Part shown: in pieces, positions 36,371 through 47,893 of the stretch
Numbering within the stretch: the stretch's first letter is position 1
Layout: each line of letters begins with the position of its first letter
From: Eucommia ulmoides
Lineage: Eukaryota > Streptophyta > Magnoliopsida > Garryales > Eucommiaceae
Assembly (NCBI GenBank): GCA_016647705.1
Contig: CM028336.1
Span: 16,504,880 to 16,568,879 of the forward strand
DNA length: 64,000 nucleotides
Direction of reading: 5' to 3'
Translations under genes and position numbers: made by a program
The notes under the pieces: generated by a model
What the model was told of the DNA's origin: nothing
The model's database searches: none
What the model saw: the letters and a program-made list of their open reading frames with translations, nothing else

Positions 36371-36397
36371 GGTCCTGCCCTTCACAAGGGCGGGATC
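36371..36397. repeat. MULE-1 subterminal hairpin, left
   Basis: GGTCCTGCCCTTCACAAGGG followed by CGGGATC: a GC-rich stem with a CACA loop just inside the left terminus. Related to three hairpins inside the right terminus. Confidence 0.7.
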
Positions 36398-36909
36398 AAA
36401 ACTGAGATTTTTTTTTTCGCTTTTGAACAAACGGTGACCATTGTTTGTGACCGTTTGCTTGGCCAGTCAAACGTGTACTGTTTGACCGGCCTGCAAAAGG
36501 CAGGTTTTTTTTTTTCTTTTGTTTTTGAATGTGCCCTTTTAAGGCTGGTCAAAGGCTGCTCAAAGCCTACCTGCAGAAGCGTAATTCATCGTAAAATGAG
36601 GACCAAACGCCTATATATCAGAATACTTCATTAATTTGAAATACCACTTCACATTTTGTTAAAATGAAATCTCATTTGTGGTCCCTCTCTCATTTCTCAC
36701 ATTTTTCCTTAGAGTTCAAATTTCTCCTCTGTGGTCCCTCTCTCATTTTTGACGTTTTTGTTCTTCATTTTTGGCATTTCGTCTTCTGTTCACGTTTCTT
36801 CCATTCAGACTTCTACTCCTCCATTCACAAGTTAGTATATTTTTGGCATTTTTTAAAATTTATTTATTAATTTAATTAGTATATTTTTTACCTGTTATTT
36901 TTTACATGT

Positions 36910-38830
36910 TTGTTGTTAATTTAGTTTTTAAAAACATAAAAAAAAAAAAAAAAAAAAAAACAAAACAAAACAAAACATTAGAAGATAGTTTAATATAATT
37001 TGTTATTTATTTGGTTAGTTATTTAATTTGTTAGTTAGTTGGTTAGTTTAATTTGTTAATTTAATTGTTAAATTAAAAATTACACTTTGGCCCCTTTTAC
37101 ATGTGTAGGAAAATATAAATTAATATATTATTGAAAAAAAAATGCTAGTTAGTTAATTTAATTTTTTAATCTAACTATTTAATTAAAAAAATATGCACTT
37201 TGGCCCCTGAAACTTTGACAATTAGAAAAATATAAATTTTTCAACCTATTGTTTTAAAATAAATTATTAGTTAGTTTGTTTGTTTTGTTAATTTAATTTT
37301 TTGATTTAGTTGTTTAATTTGTTATTTAGTTGTTTAATTTAATTTGTTAATTTAGTTGTTAAATTAAAAATTATACTTTGGCCCCTTTCATATGTGTAGG
37401 AATATATAAATTAATATATTATTAAAAAAAAATGTTAGTTAGTTAGTTAGTTTAATTTTCTAATTTAGTTATTTAATTAAAAATATATATTTTGGCCCCT
37501 GAAATTTTGACAATTAGAAAAATATAAAATTTTCAACCTATTATTTTAAAATAAATTATTAGTTAGTTTGTTTGTTTTGTTAATTTAATTTTTTGGTTTA
37601 ATTGTTTAATTTGTTAGTTAGTTGGTTAGTTTAATTTATTAATTTAGTTGTTAAATTAAAAATTACACTTTGGCCCCTTTCATATGTGTAGGAAAATATA
37701 AATTAATATATTATTTAAAAAAAATGTTAGTTAGTTAGTTTAATTTTCTAATTTAACTATTTAATTAAAAATATACACTTTGATCCCTGAAATTTTGACA
37801 ATTAGAAAAATATAAATTTTTCAACCAATTGTTTTAAAATAAATTGTTACTTAGTTTTATTTTTGAATTTAGTTATTTAATTTTAAATATATTTGTTTAA
37901 TTTGTTAATTTAGTTGTTAAATTAAAAATTATACTTTGGTCCCTTTCACACGTGTAGGAAAATATAAATTAATATATTGTTTAACAAAATTCTTAGTTAG
38001 TTAGTTAGTTTTTTAATCTAGTTATTTAATTAAAAAAATATGCACTTTGACCCCTAAAAGTTTAACAATTAGAAAAATATAAATTTTTAATATATTGTTT
38101 TAAAATAAATTATTAGTTAGTTTGTTTGTTTTGTTAATTTAATTAGTTGTTTAATTTTGTTAGTTAGTTAGTTAGTTTAATTTGTTAATTTAGTTGTTAA
38201 ATTAAAAATTACATTTTTGGCCCTTTTCACATATGTAGGAAAATATAAATCAATATATTATGTAAAATAAAAGTATGTTAGTTAATTTAATTTTCTAATT
38301 TAGCTATGTAATTAAAAATATACATTTTTACCCCTGAAATTTTGACAATTAGAAAAATATAAAATTTTTAACCTATTGTTTTAAAATAAATTGTTACTTA
38401 GTTTCATTTTTTAATTTAGTTATTTAATTTTAAATATATTTGTTTAATTTGTTAATTTAGTTGTTAAATTAAAAATTACACTTTGGTCCCTTTCACATGT
38501 GTAGGAAAATATAAATTAATATATTGTTTAAAAAAATTGTTAGTTAGTTAGTTTAGTTTTTTAATCTAGCTATTTAATTAAAAAAATATGCACTTTGATC
38601 CCTAAAAGTTCAAAAATTAGAAAAATATAAATTTTTAATATATTGTTTTAAAATAAATTATTAGTTAGTTAGTTTTTTTTTTTTTTAATGTAATTTGTTG
38701 GTTTAGTTGTTTAATTTGTTTGTTTGTTGGTTAGTTTAATTTGTTAAATTAAAAATTACACTTTGGCCCTTTCACATGTGTAGGAAAATATAAATCAATA
38801 TATTATGTAAAATAAATGTATGTTAGTTAG
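36910..38830. repeat. MULE-1 left subterminal tandem array, 265-292 bp unit
   Basis: Seven units marked by GTTAAATTAAAAATTACACT then TTGGCCCCTTTCACATGTGT, at about 37067, 37358, 37650, 37914, 38193, 38461 and 38742. Very AT-rich with TTAG runs and a second TTTGGCCCCTGAAATTTTGA motif per unit. No coding. Confidence 0.85.
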
Positions 38831-38999
38831 TTTAAACTTATGTAAAATAATTTTTGTAAGCAAAATGTTAAGATTGAAAATAAATTACTGAAACCCATAA
38901 AAAATTAACACTATAAACAACATACTTTTGTGATTGAGTTTTAGTTGACGATATTATTTTCTTATTTTGTTTTGCCTTGTGAAATGATAGTCGCTTGAA

Positions 39000-41803
39000 A
39001 TGGATCACGTTCGGTTGTTATTGTATTGGGGTGGTAGTATACTAGAAGGTACTGAGTTCGGGGTTTGTTATAGTACATCAGTTGTAAAATCTTTGGTTAT
39101 CCGTAGGGGAACAACCTTAAATGAATTAATTGAGTTGCTAAAACTGTATGTTCTTGAAGATGGGGTTACTTGAAATTTGAAACTAAAGTGTAGGATGCCG
39201 ATGGCTCTTTTCGAGTCGAATTATAAATATACATTGTTTTCTATCGAGAATGACTCAACATTAAACCAAGTGCTTGAGTTACCTCTTTACATACCCTCGC
39301 TTCTTACTGTTGAGGTGTATGTAAAGATAGAACGAGCATTTGATGATGGTCCAAATTTTCCCCCCCAAAGTGGTCATTTTACCAACTTAATGACCCAAAG
39401 TTTTAATTTGTACAGTACCCAATCTGACGGAAAATTTTTCGGCACCGTCCCCCAAGCAGTCCAATCTAATTACTCTATCCCACCCCTTTACATTCTAGAA
39501 CAATATCATTATGATAATACTCCCATGCCGCGCCCCCAATTACTTGAGTCTAATTACACTGTCCCACCCCCTATATTCCATAACAAGATCATTCTCATAG
39601 TATGATTGACCATGCTCATGGAACCAGCTCTACTCTTCCATATCACCATTGTTCGCGTAGTAATCCACCGCAAGACAACACAAGTAATTATGGTGGTAAC
39701 TTTGATACAATTGATAGTCGCCACGATGTGTCAGAATAAGAGTTAGATGCGGATATTGCGTTTCAGTCAGACAAAGATCTACCAGTAGCTGGGCCTAGCG
39801 GGCAAGGGAGTTAAAATCAACAATTGAAATTGGACAGGGTTATTTCATTTTTCAATAACTTGGATTGGGGTGACGACGATGACTTGGTGAAATACGCGTC
39901 CAAGTTGCGGAGGAATTTCTAGACACCGGAGATGGACGAATTTCGTATTGGTATGGTCTTTAAGGACAAGGAACATGTCCAACAAGCTGTCAAATTTTAC
40001 CACTTCAAGAAGAACAAAGAGCTTAATGTCTTGAAAACAAACAAGAAGGTTTGCTCAGTTTATTGTTCGCATGGATGTGGCTGGAGGTTGCGAGCGGGTA
40101 GGAAAAAAAGTCACGATATGTTTGAGATTATGCAGTATGAGGGGCAACACACATGTTTCTATAATCATATTGCTATAGATCATAAAAATTTGGATTCTAC
40201 ACTCATTTTGAACCTCATACTTGGACAAGTCGAACAGGATCCAGAATTAAAGATTGACGTCATTGTGACTTACGTGAAGGAGTTTCATGGATATAGTATC
40301 TCCTATTGAAAAACTTGGTTGGCTAGATCTAAAGCCATCGAGACCTTGTTCGGAGATTGGGATGAATCATATCGGAAGTTACTGAAATTTATGGTCGCGT
40401 TGCAGCACTACAATTCGGGTACCATTGTCGAGTGGAGAACTTTGTCGAGTGATATGTCTAGCTACAAGACGTTCGATATAGTATTTTGGGCATTCAAAAC
40501 TTCAGTTGATGGATGGCGTTATTGTCGCCTTGTAATCACCATTGACGGGACTCACTTGTATGGTAAATATGAGGGAAAGATTTTAATCGCCATTAGAATA
40601 ACGTCGTCCAACAAGTGCTACCCATTGGATTTCGCCATCGTACCGACGGAGGACTACCCGTTGCTGGCGATGGTTCATCTACTTGCTTAAACGCCATATT
40701 GTCGATGATCGTCCTGAGGTAACATTGATTTCTGACAGACACGCCGACATTGTTAGTGCGGTTGACAGTATTTGGCTTAATCAACATAACGAGCCCCTTC
40801 GATATCATCGATTTTGTTTGTGGCACCTTTGCAGCAATTTTAACAAGATTGCTAAAAATCAGTATCTCAAAGATCTTGCTTGGAATATAGGTACTGCAAC
40901 ACAAATTCGAAAATACAATGCTGTAATGGAAGAGATCAAAACAATTGATCTTCGGCTGCATAAATAGTTGAACGATATTCCAGCTTACAAATGAACTAGG
41001 GCACACGACAATGGTAAGCTCCGGGGAGTCATGACGACCAATTACATAGAGGCATTTAACAATTGTTTGAAGGGTGCAAGAAATATTCTAATAACTGCAT
41101 CTGTCAAGATTACGTTTTACAGGATGGTTAAATACTTTGATATTGATCGACAACAAGCTCTAAAGGACTCAACCGACGGTTATGTATATGCTAAACACGT
41201 CATTGAAAAAATACAGAAATCTCAAGCCAAGTCTAAAACATACGAGATTCAAATATTCAATCGATAATTTAGTATTCATTATTTTTTTTACGTTACATAT
41301 AATTGCTGCAACACATATTTTAATAAAATATGATTTTTTTTTCTAGAGAGAATATGATCTACCACATGAAAATTAGAAAGACTCTCACTGGGGGCTTGAT
41401 TCCTCATGAAGTCACACTAGGGGATAACGCTGATTGCACATGTGGCAAGTATAAAATTTGGCGATATTTGTGCTCCCATATGCTTGCGGCCACCGAGTAT
41501 AGTAAAGTTAATGCATTCAGCTATATTGCAGCTGAGTACACAATGACAAATCAATTGATGGCATGGGAGTCATCGTTTCGGCCAATTATTCATGAAGACT
41601 ACTGGCCAGAGACCAATTTTCCGAACCTGATTCCAGACCAAAGCAGACTTCGAGTTGTGCATCGTGGTCAACCAAATTCCACTTGTATTCGAAACGAGAT
41701 GGATCAATCAAGAAGAATAATGACAAATCGTTGCGATTTATGTTCCCAAACTGGATATGATATGCGAAAATGTCCATCCCGACCCCTTCATACACCCAAT
41801 TGA
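39000..41803 (+). pseudogene. MuDR-type MULE transposase, disrupted
   Basis: Cut-and-paste transposase of MULE-1. An N-terminal PB1-like part (ATG at 39000, MDHVRLLLYWGGSILEGTEF) leads to the MuDR DNA-binding domain (39932-40180, FKDKEHVQQAVKFYHFKKNK ... CSHGCGWRLRA). The MULE catalytic core follows: ITIDGTHLYGKYEGKILIAI (first Asp), LISDRHADIV (second Asp), CLWHLCSNFNK, and TTNYIEAFNNCLKG with the Glu. A SWIM finger CTCGKYKIWRYLCSH and a knuckle CDLCSQTGYDMRKC (His replaced by Tyr) end it at 41803. In-frame stops: 39171 TGA, 39737 TAA, 39812 TAA, 39920 TAG, 40307 TGA, 40965 TAG, 40992 TGA. Frame changes occur near 39580 and 40655; an intron is probable within 41268-41345. Several stops sit at conserved Trp positions (TGG to TGA or TAG). 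Confidence 0.88.
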
Positions 41804-41998
41804 TCTTGTTGGTTCATTGTAAGGAATATTTATGCTACTTTATTGTTTTGTTATGTCAACTTTTATGTATTATAAATTTCATACACTTATCACGCATATT
41901 TCTTTATAATGAATCTTAAATTTTGTTTATAAATATGATTACATTTTAATTTCGTACTAACAAATTTACCACAAGTGTTGCAGGAAAAAATTTCAGCT

Positions 41999-44307
41999 AT
42001 GCATCTTGGGCCGGAAAATACTTCAGTTCTACACTTGCAGGGGAAGCACAAGTCCGAACTAGTTTGGGTAGCACAGGTCAACGTTTAGGCGACTGCATTA
42101 ATTTTTTTATTTTAGTTTTTTTTATAATTTTAATGTTATTTATTGTGTCTTATTAAATGTTTCAGGATATTAATACTTTTGATTGTGTTGGGCATGATGT
42201 AGGGGAATGGAGAGAAAATGTCCCCCCTCGAGTTATACAGTTGATAGAATCAGTTGGTTTGTGCAGCCCATTTAGGTTATGGCTGAAGCGGTTAGATAGG
42301 GTCCTCATAATCGCGTTGGTAGAGAGATGGCATCTGGAGATGCACACTTTCCATCTACCTATCGTGGAGATGACCATCACACTATAGGACGTGATTGTCT
42401 TGTTGGGGTTACCCGTGAATGGGTTGCCAGTTATCGCCTCTGATGACTCACGACTGGAAGTCGCCTGGCAGAGACTTTGCAACGAGCTCCTCGGGGTAGA
42501 ACCGCCATTGGATAAGATTAGGAATGGGTGTTTGACGCTCAAGTGGTTACGGGATACCTTTGTTGAAGTTCCTGAAGAGGCCGATGAGGAGGTTATGTAT
42601 TGTTACGTACGTGCGTATTGCTTGATTATGCTTGATCAGATGTTGTTACTTGATAAATTGTACAATAGAGTCAAGCTAGCCTACCTCCCACTGCTACGTG
42701 ACTTGACACCTTTCGTCAAGTATAGCTGGGGCAGTGCGACCCTAGCGATCCTTTATCGCAAGCTATGTAAGGCGACGAAGCCCAACACGAAACACATAGC
42801 CGGCTGCCTTTTTTTGTTGGAGTGTTGGGCTTGGGAGCGATTTTCAAGGCTTCGGCTTGAAGTTGTCCCTTTTCCCGAGTATAATATATCATTCGGAGAG
42901 CTCGACTTCGGCGACAACTTGAAGTTCCCAACTGCTCCAAGGGGTTCTTGGTAAGTAATTAGTATTTTCTTTTTAATTTTATTTATCATCTAATAGATAT
43001 TTATTTATGGATATTAAATTTATGATTTATATTTTTGTTGTACAGGTGGACCCTTGAATTCAATTTGAAAAATTTGCCAATGCATATTTTGGTGGTGTAT
43101 CGCGATCAGTTAGATCGCTTAAAGAGTGACGAGATTAATTATTTATTTACATCAAAAATTTTAATTTTTTTATTTGTTTGTTTATATTTTATTTTACAGG
43201 TCATTTGGATGCCGTATGACCTGCCGACTTTGCCTCCATATACTAGAGATAGAGAAGATATTTGGATAGCAAAGTTGCCCCTAATTTGCTACGACATTGT
43301 CGAGTACACGTATCTCCTACGCGTGCTACGATAGTTTGGTTATCGCCAAGGGGTTCTTCAACCAGTAATTATGGACAGGAAGTTGCACAAAATTACTCGG
43401 CAAGGATATTTCGGTGCGAACTTGGCTGACTATCACCATGCACATATAGTTGCGTGGAATAATCGACGAGCACCAGATGTCGGCAACTTCTAGCGAGGTA
43501 TAGGGGTTGACCAAGAATACATGGACCGGTATTGGCGAATTACACAAAGATTTTTGGTCAACCCGGTGTACCAACCTCAGTTTGGGTATCTACCAGCAGG
43601 AGGACGAATAGTGTTAGACGTATGATCACATTGAATATATCATCTGTTTAGTTATATGAGTTTGATTATCTTGTTATTATTCATGTATTAACTTAACGAT
43701 TACATGTGTTCCGTAGGATATGGAAGTATCGAACCTGATACGCATGAGTCATCTAACTTTGTGGTCGCGTACTGCGGAATCAGGTATTTAGTTGGCTCAT
43801 GCCATCTACGATGGAACCATCGAGAGGATGCACCGAGGGGTACCGCGCCATGTGACAGCTGACGTTCCTCCATCTCCTTAGGCTGCTCCTCAGCCATAGA
43901 ATTCTGACGCCTATTGTCCAGGTAGTGTGGGTGATGCCAGACCTTCTACATCATACGACATGGGTGCTTATGCTGGATTATCTAGTGTGTACAGCATGGG
44001 TGACGATGCTGGGCCATTCGACGTGTACTAGATGCATGACCCTTATTTGCATTACGTATCGCAGCTAGGTACACACCCATCGTCATCATTCATCACTCCG
44101 GAGATGGAAGAAATTATTTTAATTTCAGGCGTCATTCCTCCGGTGGCATTTGTCGAACCCACAAGATTGCAAAGACAAGTGTCGCCGGTGCCGTGGTTTG
44201 AGGACGACGTCGATGCCATCTTGGAGAGTATGCAACAGGCATTCACGAACTTTGGACAAGTTACACAAGTTCATGAGGAGGCTGAGGAACCTTCTATTGC
44301 ACAATGA
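41999..44307 (+). pseudogene. Plant mobile domain (MAIN-like) gene of MULE-1, TAG-disrupted
   Basis: Five exons: 41999-42076, 42166-42950, 43046-43133, 43200-43619, 43717-44307. They join in phase to 654 codons including the final stop. Exon 1 reads MHLGPENTSVLHLQ...SELVWVAQ; exon 2 has LVERWHLEMHTFHLP then DVIVLLGLPVNGLPV, the core of the plant mobile domain. Exon 4 has VIWMPYDLPTLPPY, KLPLICYDIVEYTY and VLR-stop-FGYRQGVLQP. PMD proteins are host silencing factors (MAIN, MAIL1) and also occur in plant transposons. No frameshift is present, yet seven in-frame TAG codons occur (42385, 43332, 43491, 43789, 43879, 43897, 44029), several at sites where relatives have Gln. Introns are GT-AG except the third (43134-43199), which starts AT. 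Confidence 0.85.
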
Positions 44308-45085
44308 CAAGGGCGGAGGAACGTCCGCCGTAGGCCTTGCGGTACATAGTTAGTTATATAGTTGATAGTTTAGTTATAGGAATGTAAATACATTTTTTTT
44401 GTAAATATATAGTTATATAGCAATTTATGTAGTTGTAAATACATTTTTTTTGTAACGTTTGGAGATTCAGAAAGTTGTTGATCTATCGTATATATTGTTT
44501 CGCAAATAGATACAGAATTTGAATGGGAAATAGAGCAATGTGTCAAACATTCCAGAAAGATTCTTGAAAAGGCAAACAGAATAAAAAGTGGTTGAATATA
44601 TATATATATATACATATACTCAACAACTTTAAGCAATATACACTGTAGATCAACAGCTTTCTATGAAAATGCTTGTCGATGTACATTATTATACACGCTT
44701 GTTGTATTTTTTATTCCATCTTCGAGAGTTGTATATACATATTTATTCATCGTGATTTTAAAAGATTATTTTTTGAAGGCAGACATGATATAGAAATTAA
44801 AGGGGAAACAACTCCTAACAATTTAACATTAATAGTACACCAATAGTGTACTGTTAGTATTCAATTAACCAAGTTGAGAGAAAGAGTATAATATTAAAGG
44901 CGAAACAACTTAAAATAATCATAAACATCATATTAAAAAAAACATTACATAAATTAGAAACATATTTAATGATGTTTGTTACAAAACTCATAACAAAGAC
45001 CATACATAAGAAATACAGTATATAATATCACGAAAATAGTGACAATAAGAACACTTAAAAAGAAAATACCAGAACCAAAAATTAT
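44308..45085. other. Convergent intergenic region of MULE-1
   Basis: No gene. It lies between the ends of the plus-strand PMD gene and the minus-strand ORF, so it should hold both 3' ends. A short TA run is at about 44598-44611. Confidence 0.45.
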
Positions 45086-45592
45086 TTATTCTTCATTGGA
45101 CATGTACCCCTCAAATAAATATTCATTGTTATTTATCACGTTATGGTATTCGTTTGGAGAGAGTGCTCTGTTGCTTGCGGCAGCCATTTCATTGGTTAGT
45201 TGTAGTAGATAATATCTATTCCTGTACAACAATATTCGATTATTCTCCAGGCGAATTCGTGTAATAGCATCTTCAATCTCGGTTGTGTCATCAATTATAC
45301 ATCGTCGAGGCATCTGAAGACTTCGACGATGCGGAACTGGTGCATTAAGATTTCTCAAATAAGATATAAGGTTGTTAGAATTATTCACCTTGTATTCCCA
45401 TTCTTGGCGTAGACCGACGCAATACTCTATCAGGTTAGTCTCTTGATTACTCCAGTAATCATCATAATATGGTTTTAAAATCCAACATCTTTGGTGATCC
45501 CACAGTCCAGGCCAACCTCAAACACCATATGAGTTCTCTTCACTTGAAACACCAAATGAGCTTTCTTCACTTAAATTAATATGTGAAGACAT
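45086..45592 (-). pseudogene. MULE-1 convergent ORF, unknown, one in-frame stop
   Basis: 169 codons on the minus strand from ATG at 45592-45590 (MSSHINLSEESSFGVSSEEN) to the stop at 45086, with one internal TGA at 45520-45518. I do not recognise the product. The sequence has Trp/Tyr-rich WILKPYYDDYWSNQE, then EYCVGLRQEWEYKVNN and a hydrophilic, probably helical C-terminal part (TEIEDAITRIRLENNRILLY). It is transcribed towards the PMD gene, as mudrB is towards mudrA in maize MuDR, but I see no resemblance to MURB. Confidence 0.5.
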
Positions 45593-45936
45593 CACGAAAA
45601 TTATAGGCTAAATAGTTTCTTTACAAATATTATACTGCAAATTAAGAGTTTACAAAAAAAATAGTTTTTTTAAAACATATTTAATGAAAAATGATGTTTT
45701 ATAACTTATATACACGAGCATGAACTAAAAAAAAAAAACAAAAAAAACTAACCCAACATCACCTATCAATTGAAAGAGAAAAAGTCAGTTGTTTGGTAGA
45801 AGTAGCGTTATTATAATTTAACGTAGAAACGATACATTTTAGATTTCAAAGAAAATACATAATTAAACTGCAATTCACCAATGCGAAAACATTAAACATT
45901 ACTCTCATCATCAGACATTTCAATATCTGACTGATA

Positions 45937-46200
45937 TTAAAGATTCTTTGCGCATCTCATGTAAGTACGAGTTTCGGCGAACAAACCCTGTTCAAGATGC
46001 TCACGTGCTGTCGTTTCAAACTCATGTCGAAAAATTTGAATTTGCATTCGGTTATTTTCTTTGCAGTAGCGATGCAACGCCATTTGAAAATTATGCAGCG
46101 TGTCTATTAGCATTGTTCTGACCAATTGACGCACTATTAGAATATTATATTGTCTACATCCATCCACTATAACCTCTTATTGGTTGACACGATAAGTGTA
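45937..46200 (-). pseudogene. MULE-1 minus-strand ORF, unknown, upstream of 45086-45592
   Basis: Open frame reading MLIDTLHNFQMALHRYCKEN and FRHEFETTAREHLEQGLFAE, ending KNL. The in-frame upstream ATG segment MREEYTYRVNQ is separated by one stop near 46178. Helical and charged; not recognised. It could be a 5' exon of the gene at 45086-45592, though no clear splice pair was found. Confidence 0.35.
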
Positions 46201-46499
46201 TTCCTCCCGCATCCTTGCAACCGACCGTGAAGAGTAACAAACTCTTGGATCTAAAGAGTATGAGAATTCGTCTTCCAAAAGCCAGTTACGTCCCATTGAA
46301 CGATACAAATCTCTTACCATGTACATTTTCAATCCTTTTCATTTTATTTGTTTTTAAATTAGTCAACAATTTAATTTTTTCAAACACATTAAAAAATAAA
46401 CTAAACTAATTAAGTAACTAACATTTTTTTTTTGAAAATAATCTATTATAGTTTCTAAACATTTTTTTTTTTTGAAAATAATCTATTACAGTTTCTATT

Positions 46500-47260
46500 T
46501 CAGTTTTTATTTTTTCACATGTGTAATTTATCAATTTTGAGGGGCCAAAGTGCATTTTCTACAATTAAACAACTAAATTAACAAACAGATTAACTAAATA
46601 ATTAAACAAATAAAAAATATAGTAATCAAACTAAGAAATAAATTAAATTTACTTTTATTTTTATATTTTCTTACATGTGTAATTAATCAAACTTTAAGGT
46701 GCCAAAGTGCACATTTTTAATTATATAGTTTTTAATTAAACAACTAATTCAAAAATTAAAGTGTTTGTTTTTAATTAAACAACTAATTCAAAAATCAAAC
46801 TAAGTAACAATTTATTTTAAAACAATAGGTTAAAAAAATTATATTTTTCTAATTGTCAAAATTTCAGGGGCCAAAGTGTATATTTTTAAACTAACTAACA
46901 TATATTTATTTTAAATAATATATTGATTTATATTTTCCTACAAATCTGAAAAGGGCCAAAGTGTAATTTTTAATTTAACAACTAAATTAACAAATTAAAC
47001 TAACCAACTAATTAATAAATTAAACAACTAAACCAAAAAATTTAATTAACAAAACAAATAAACTAACTAATAAATTAAAATTAAACTATCATCTAATGTT
47101 TTAAAAAAATAAAATTAACAAGTAAACTAATTAACTAACTTACTAATTATTTTTTTAACAGTATATTATAATGTGTAAAAAAACAAGTAATCAATCAAAC
47201 TAACAAACATGTAAATTAATCAAAATAACAAATAACAAGTAAAAAATATATTAATTAAAC
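46500..47260. repeat. MULE-1 right subterminal array, inverted relative to the left
   Basis: Inverse complements of the left-array motifs, for example AATTTCAGGGGCCAAAGTGT near 46862 and GGGCCAAAGTGTAATTTTTA near 46955, in about three degenerate units. Together with the left array it extends the inverted symmetry of the element well beyond the terminal repeats. Confidence 0.75.
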
Positions 47261-47599
47261 TAATAAATAAATTAAACAAAAAAAACTTACCTTTGTAGTA
47301 GGAGGGACGAGCTGTGAAATTGTAAATTTGTTAAATTTTGATGAAGAAAGTTAACCAAATAAATGATGAATACTTTGATTAAAATGAAAAAAAAATGAAT
47401 GAGGAAGAGCAATTGGATAGATGATAGCAAGATTGGAGTGAAATAGGGCATTTAGACAGCTGAGAGTCCAGCTGCCTTCATGCCAAAGGACCCCAAATTC
47501 AAAAAACCAAAAAAGCTGTCTGCCGGCAGCCTTTGGCCGGTTACGTTTGACTGGTCAAAGGAAACGCTGTTACCGAATAAAAATAAAAAATAAAATTGT

Positions 47600-47742
47600 T
47601 TGATCCCGCCCTTGTAAAGGGCGGGATCAAAAAAATAAAATAAAAAAATTATTTCTTTTGATCCTGTCCTTCACAAGGACGGGATCAAAAGAATAAAAAA
47701 TAAATATAAAAAATAAATCTCGGCCTTGTGAAGGCCGGGATC
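47600..47742. repeat. MULE-1 subterminal hairpins, right (three)
   Basis: Three GC-rich stem-loops at 47600-47630 (GATCCCGCCCTT/AAGGGCGGGATC), 47657-47690 (GATCCTGTCCTT/AAGGACGGGATC) and 47719-47742 (CGGCCTT/AAGGCCG). They are separated by A/T-rich spacers and share the outer GATCC...GGATC frame, with compensating changes in the stem. Confidence 0.8.
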
Positions 47743-47776
47743 AAAAAAAAGAAAAAAAGAAAGAAAAAAAAAGCGT

Positions 47777-47883
47777 TTTAATCCCGACGTTCCAAACGGC
47801 GGGATGCTCGTGTGTGGTAAATAAGTTCAAACCCTTATTGTTTCAGTAATTTTTTTTATAAATATTTATTTCGTAAAGAACTC
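47777..47883. repeat. MULE-1 right terminal inverted repeat
   Basis: Inverse of the left terminus. It starts TTTAATCCCGACGTTCC and ends CGTAAAGAACTC; about 10 bp longer than the left one because of an extra CACACACGAGCATCC-like segment. Confidence 0.85.
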
Positions 47884-47893
47884 TCTTGATCGT
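47884..47893. repeat. MULE-1 target site duplication, right
   Basis: TCTTGATCGT, identical to the left copy at 36239-36248. Confidence 0.9.

Larger units (their letters stand above)
36249..47883 (+). mobile_element. MULE-1: complete 11.6-kb Mutator-like transposon with plant mobile domain gene
   Basis: Ends GAGTTCTTTACG...CGTAAAGAACTC are perfect inverse complements. The flanks are an exact 10-bp direct repeat TCTTGATCGT (36239-36248 and 47884-47893), the duplication length expected of MULEs. Inside: subterminal arrays, a MuDR-type transposase gene (39000-41803), a plant-mobile-domain gene (41999-44307) and minus-strand ORFs (45086-45592, 45937-46200). All coding parts are disrupted, so the copy is non-autonomous now, but its ends are well preserved. 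Confidence 0.88.

Noticed and set aside
40593..41006. 137-residue minus-strand ORF opposite the MULE-1 transposase
   Set aside because: Shadow of the conserved plus-strand DDE region.
41999..44307. Stop-codon (TAG) recoding as explanation for the PMD gene
   Set aside because: No sign of TAG read-through in the neighbouring genes, which also stop at TAA and TGA. Deamination of CAG sites is a simpler account; kept only as a test.
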